Below are positions 60,226 to 64,000 of a stretch of DNA of 64,000 nt, in pieces. The notes below the pieces were generated by a model. It had not been told where the DNA came from. It saw only the letters and a program-made list of their open reading frames with translations, and searched no databases. The position numbers and the translations under genes are program-made. The DNA is from Pseudomonas migulae (GTDB lineage Bacteria; Pseudomonadota; Gammaproteobacteria; Pseudomonadales; Pseudomonadaceae), in assembly GCF_024169315.1 (NCBI RefSeq), contig NZ_JALJWR010000001.1, positions 2,315,501 through 2,379,500 on the forward strand, in the 5' to 3' direction. How positions within the stretch are numbered: the stretch's first letter is position 1; the number at the start of each line of letters is the position of its first letter.

Positions 60226-63200
60226 ATGAATCAAAACGCTCACGAGCTTGCCGCTCACCCAAGCCCCCATTACCAACACCTTTTCAGCAACCTCCCCGCC
60301 TGGGTACTGGAGGCGTCAGCCGACACTCGCCTTGCCCTGAAGAACACCAGTCTTGAGGCGCCGACATGGCACGGCACGGCTACGCGCCTGCAACATCAGC
60401 GACTGAAAAACTCAAGCCAGCAGTACTGGTCCCAGCGAAATCACTTGGGCTCGATGCTGGCGAAACTGCAAAGCGCTCAAGCATTTGCCGAGCCTCTTCT
60501 GAGTGCAGCCCTGAAAAGCCGGTTTGGCCTGGAACTGGACGTCAAGACCACCTTCCTGCGCCTGTACATTCCGCAAACCATTCCCTGGTTCCCGATCAAG
60601 TCCGGCGCCGCGCGCACATGGACGGTGTCGCTGCTCGATGCCGCGCAGCACAACTTTCAGGCGTCGGAAGCCGAAGCGGACGCTTACGAGCCCGCCTCGA
60701 CCTTCATCACCGAACCATCGCCCAGGGGACACTTCGACACGCTGCCGCAGGTCTCCCGGAAAATCACTGTTCAGGGTTTTGTCCGGTTGTGCCGCGAGCT
60801 GGACATCGGCGGCCAGTACAACGCCTACCTGAAAGACAATCTGGGACTGACCAACCGCCTGGTGGCTACCGTTTTGCAGCCCGAGGTCATGAATACGAAC
60901 AAAGCCGCCTTCAGGCATGCGCTACACCTGGCCCACGTGCGCCAGGATATTCAAGAGGATGCCTACGAGGCGCTCTACCCAATACTGGACAGCGACGCGG
61001 CAATGCCTCTGGGCGGTTACCCACTGCAGGGTCACGACTTTACGATGATGTCCTCGTCGCTGACCGGCATTGTGATTTTCGGCGCCAACCCCGACCGTGC
61101 AATCAAGGCAACGCGGATCATTGCCTATATCCCCGATGATCCGGAACATCCGCTCAAAGAGTATCCAGACACCCTGGCCTTCATGGCCGAGCTGACCCGA
61201 AAACTGCGCTCGCCCGGCTATCAGGCGTTCTTCAGTCGCTTTGTCGATCATCAAGAGCGAGGCCACTTTTTCGCCGACCTCAACAGTCGCTTGCAAACGG
61301 TCACATGGCATCAACATACCCGTGGCGATCCACTGCCGAGTTGGCGCGAAACGCCCATCGACAAGCCCAATCTCAGGTTTTCGATGACTGCGCACAAGGG
61401 CGGACTGTGGCCCCACCTCTATCAGCGACAGCTGAACAAGATTCTCAATGATGCAAGCACCCTCGCCGTCTCCACCGCCAGCGCGGACCAAAAAGCGCGA
61501 TGGGCACTGTGGGACACCTTGAGTAAAGTGGCCTCGACCATTCTTCAGGTCGCCGCGTTCGTTGCCCTGCCGTTTGTGCCGTTTCTTGGAGAGCTGATGC
61601 TCGCCTATATGGCCTATCAGGTGCTGGATGAAACCTTCGAAGGCATCCTCGACTGGGCCGAAAATCTAAAGACCGAAGCATTCGGCCACCTGATGGGCGT
61701 CGTCGAATCAGTGGTCCAACTGGGCACATTCGCCGTGGGCGGCGCCCTCGTCGTCGGTGAACTCAAGCCTTTGCTGTCCAAGGACATACTGGAATTTTTC
61801 GACAAGTTCACACCGGTCAAAGCATCCAATGGCAAGAGCCGTTACTGGAAACCGGACCTTTCACCCTACGAGCATTCCGTGAACCTGCCGACAACGGCCA
61901 AACCCGACCACCTCGGCCTGTACCGGCATGAAGGCAAGAACCTGCTGAGCATTGAAGGCAACCACTATGCCGTCGAACGGAACAGCAAGACCGGCCAGTT
62001 CGAAATCCGCCATCCCGACCGCGCCGATGCGTATCAACCACCTCTGCAACACAACGGCCACGGCGCCTGGCAGACCGTACTCGAACAACCGCTGAACTGG
62101 GACCGAGAGACAGTCATGCGCCGGATCGGCCATAGCGTCGAATCGTTTTCCAGCGGCGAGCGTGAACAGATCCTGCGTGTCAGCGGCTACCACGACAATG
62201 TGTTGCGCGAGATGCATGCCGATCACCTGCCACCCCCGTCATTGCTGACCGACGTGATCAAGCGCTTCAAAATCGATCGGGACATCCAGACGCTCAGCGA
62301 GCAGATCGGCAGTTCGGACCCCGAGCACTATCAGGCCCTGACCCATCGCAAATTGCTGTTCGAAGCTCGCTACCGGGCACTTGAAACCACCGAAGATCGC
62401 GCAGCGCAGCGTCTGATTGCCGATGTGCAGGGACTACCGACGGATGTGGCCCAGGAACTGGTGAGCAATGCGACAGGCTCCGAACTGCTGCACTTGCACA
62501 ACGGTCGTGTGCCCCGACGCCTCATCGATGTGGCGCAAAAAGCCATGGAAGCGGTGCGGGCGAGTCGCGCCTACGAGGGGCTTTATTCTGAATCGCTGGA
62601 AACCGCAGACACCCACCGGCTGGCCTTGCATAGCCTGGAGTCGCTGCCCGGCTGGCCCGATACCTTGCGTATTGAGGTGAGGGATTATTCCCATGACGGC
62701 GTGTTGCGCGACAGCATTGGCCGAGCCGACGCGCCAATCGTTAAAACACTGGTGGCGACTGAAGATGGCGACTATCACGTTGCAGAAAACAATGAACAGC
62801 CCGGCGACTTCTACACCGCCATACTCAAAGCGCTGACGGAAACAGAACGCAACGCACTGAACATTTCGGATGGCGACGGGCACCTACTCAAACAGCGCCT
62901 CGCAGAACATGCCCTGGATCAACCGGCCTTGCGCAAGCTGTTCGCGAAACATCCCCAACGCAAACCCTTCTACGATCCGACCACCATGCGCCTCCCCGGA
63001 GGCACCGACGGTTACAGGCGCAATCATTCCCAAACACCCACACTCAACGACAGGGTTCACGAGGTTTATCCCAGCCTTGCCCAAGAGGAACTCCAGTCCT
63101 TCGTCGCCCATTTGCAACGTCACCCCGATGGCGCGCGCATAGAGCTTTCACGCCTGAGCCGCGAACTTGAACGACTGCATCGAGACCTGAACACCTGGAT

Positions 63201-64000
63201 CAATAATTCACCCACCGTCCATCCCGAAACCAGGCTGCCGCTCAGCGATCTGGAACAACAGGCCCAGCGGCATAACCGTCGGTTGCTGGCCCAGGAAATC
63301 CAACGTAGCTGGCGTCGGCAATCGGACCGGGACCTGGACGCTCCAGACAGCGGTGACCGATATGTACTGCGGTTCGCGGAGCCAATCCTGGGTGATCTGC
63401 CAGCACTGACTGCCGAATTCAGTCACGTATCACTGCTGAGCCTCGAAGGCAGTCATGCAGAACAAGGCATTCACAGTTTCTTGCAACGTTTCAATGATCT
63501 TCGTCGCCTCGATTTACGCCGTTTCTCCCTGACCACCCTGCCCGATGCCATTCCCCACATGGCAAACCTCGATGCCTTGGTGCTCAGCGATTGCGCGATC
63601 AGGTTTGATGCTGCTGCCTGGTCAAAACTGACCTCATTGAAAAAACTGGTGATGCTGGACCTGTACAAGAACCCGTTTGAACGGGTGCCCGAAATCGACT
63701 CGTTATCAGAACTCGTACACCTGGACCTGAGCGACACGGGCCTGACTGAAATTCCCGGCAGCGCCATGCGCCACCCCAAGCTCGACACACTGATGCTGAT
63801 GAACAACCAGATAACCGAGCTGCCTGGCGGAATTTTCGACAGCGCTGTCTACGACAAACGCGGGGTACATCTTTCGCACAACCCGCTCACTCACCAGGCA
63901 AGACAACTCATCAAGCTTCGATACTTCGACACCTCTTACGATTTAGGGGTCTACGCCCCCGAGGCGGATATAGAGCGAGTCAGGGCGCTGTACCCGAGTA
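60226..64000 (+). CDS. Giant toxin-like LRR protein (DUF6543/NEL-type candidate), cut by the window edge
   Basis: The frame is open from ATG 60226 (AAAGGA upstream) to the end, at least 1258 residues. Residues 1-420 are a globular region with LARVRQDI-like (HLAHVRQDIQEDAYEALYPI) and GHDFTMMSSSLTGIVIFGAN segments. Residues about 426-510 are hydrophobic, with FVALPFVPFLGELMLAYMAY and VVQLGTFAVGGALVVGEL. Then follows a long mixed part with SGYHDNVLREMHAD, and at about 1066-1220 leucine-rich repeats (LDLSDTGLTEIP, LMLMNNQITELP). This matches my memory of large Pseudomonas proteins with an N-terminal dermonecrotic-toxin-like domain and a C-terminal NEL ubiquitin ligase. That domain, with its catalytic cysteine, would lie beyond 64000 and is not seen. 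Confidence 0.82.
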   Translation, partial: MNQNAHELAAHPSPHYQHLFSNLPAWVLEASADTRLALKNTSLEAPTWHGTATRLQHQRLKNSSQQYWSQRNHLGSMLAKLQSAQAFAEPLLSAALKSRFGLELDVKTTFLRLYIPQTIPWFPIKSGAARTWTVSLLDAAQHNFQASEAEADAYEPASTFITEPSPRGHFDTLPQVSRKITVQGFVRLCRELDIGGQYNAYLKDNLGLTNRLVATVLQPEVMNTNKAAFRHALHLAHVRQDIQEDAYEALYPILDSDAAMPLGGYPLQGHDFTMMSSSLTGIVIFGANPDRAIKATRIIAYIPDDPEHPLKEYPDTLAFMAELTRKLRSPGYQAFFSRFVDHQERGHFFADLNSRLQTVTWHQHTRGDPLPSWRETPIDKPNLRFSMTAHKGGLWPHLYQRQLNKILNDASTLAVSTASADQKARWALWDTLSKVASTILQVAAFVALPFVPFLGELMLAYMAYQVLDETFEGILDWAENLKTEAFGHLMGVVESVVQLGTFAVGGALVVGELKPLLSKDILEFFDKFTPVKASNGKSRYWKPDLSPYEHSVNLPTTAKPDHLGLYRHEGKNLLSIEGNHYAVERNSKTGQFEIRHPDRADAYQPPLQHNGHGAWQTVLEQPLNWDRETVMRRIGHSVESFSSGEREQILRVSGYHDNVLREMHADHLPPPSLLTDVIKRFKIDRDIQTLSEQIGSSDPEHYQALTHRKLLFEARYRALETTEDRAAQRLIADVQGLPTDVAQELVSNATGSELLHLHNGRVPRRLIDVAQKAMEAVRASRAYEGLYSESLETADTHRLALHSLESLPGWPDTLRIEVRDYSHDGVLRDSIGRADAPIVKTLVATEDGDYHVAENNEQPGDFYTAILKALTETERNALNISDGDGHLLKQRLAEHALDQPALRKLFAKHPQRKPFYDPTTMRLPGGTDGYRRNHSQTPTLNDRVHEVYPSLAQEELQSFVAHLQRHPDGARIELSRLSRELERLHRDLNTWINNSPTVHPETRLPLSDLEQQAQRHNRRLLAQEIQRSWRRQSDRDLDAPDSGDRYVLRFAEPILGDLPALTAEFSHVSLLSLEGSHAEQGIHSFLQRFNDLRRLDLRRFSLTTLPDAIPHMANLDALVLSDCAIRFDAAAWSKLTSLKKLVMLDLYKNPFERVPEIDSLSELVHLDLSDTGLTEIPGSAMRHPKLDTLMLMNNQITELPGGIFDSAVYDKRGVHLSHNPLTHQARQLIKLRYFDTSYDLGVYAPEADIERVRALYPS

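Overview
The window is a piece of a Pseudomonas chromosome, most likely from the P. fluorescens group. The evidence is the run of recognisable Pseudomonas loci (oprH-phoP-phoQ, two-ATP-cone nrdA, flgBCDE, flgAMN-flgZ, amrZ, alaS-lysC-rsmA with a Ser-tRNA, the arginine succinyltransferase operon), the high GC coding style, and many GCGGGCAAGCCCGCTCCCAC-type REP/REPIN repeats between genes. No CRISPR array, prophage or replication origin is visible.

Layout. 1-3000: small stress and redox genes (zinc-ribbon protein, META lipoprotein, TlpA thioredoxin, ArsC-like, WrbA-like, small membrane protein). 3027-4269: a complete IS3-family element that split a REP sequence. 4270-11700: Tag-like glycosylase, ttcA, Yip1-like protein, SprT-like protease, CoA-transferase/racemase, dctA and an AraC regulator. 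11700-16400: phoQ, phoP and oprH behind a four-repeat PhoP array, a dienelactone hydrolase and pcpS. 16400-22500: an RstAB-like two-component pair and nrdA with a long leader. 22700-30650: flagellar and chemotaxis genes flgEDCB, cheR, cheV (minus strand) and flgA, flgM, flgN, flgZ (plus strand), with clear sigma-54 and sigma-28 promoters. 30650-33450: an MFS carrier and a glutamylpolyamine synthetase-like gene. 33600-40900: a minimal histidine kinase, a REC-TPR regulator, and a divergent 1377-residue CheB-CheR-PAS-kinase-receiver fusion.

40900-45500 holds tRNA-Arg(CCT), a sigma-54-controlled pair of very small genes, amrZ, mgtE, a periplasmic DUF4124-like protein, two identical tRNA-Arg(ACG) genes and tRNA-Ser(GCT). 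45500-51050 holds rsmA, lysC (with a probable internal start for a beta subunit), alaS and ltaE. 51220-52000 is an FMN riboswitch in front of a type II lumazine synthase. 52100-59940 is the arginine succinyltransferase catabolic operon aruC-F-G-D-B-(x)-E.

From 60226 to the right edge runs one uninterrupted reading frame of at least 1258 codons. It encodes a toxin-like protein with a central hydrophobic segment and a C-terminal leucine-rich repeat tract. It resembles the very large Pseudomonas proteins that end in a NEL-type ubiquitin ligase domain, but the window ends before that domain could be seen.

The strongest candidates for something undescribed are this protein, the sigma-54/tandem-palindrome cassette driving two tiny proteins at 41223-41818, and the paired GGCGGATWTCCGCC operators between dctA and the AraC gene.
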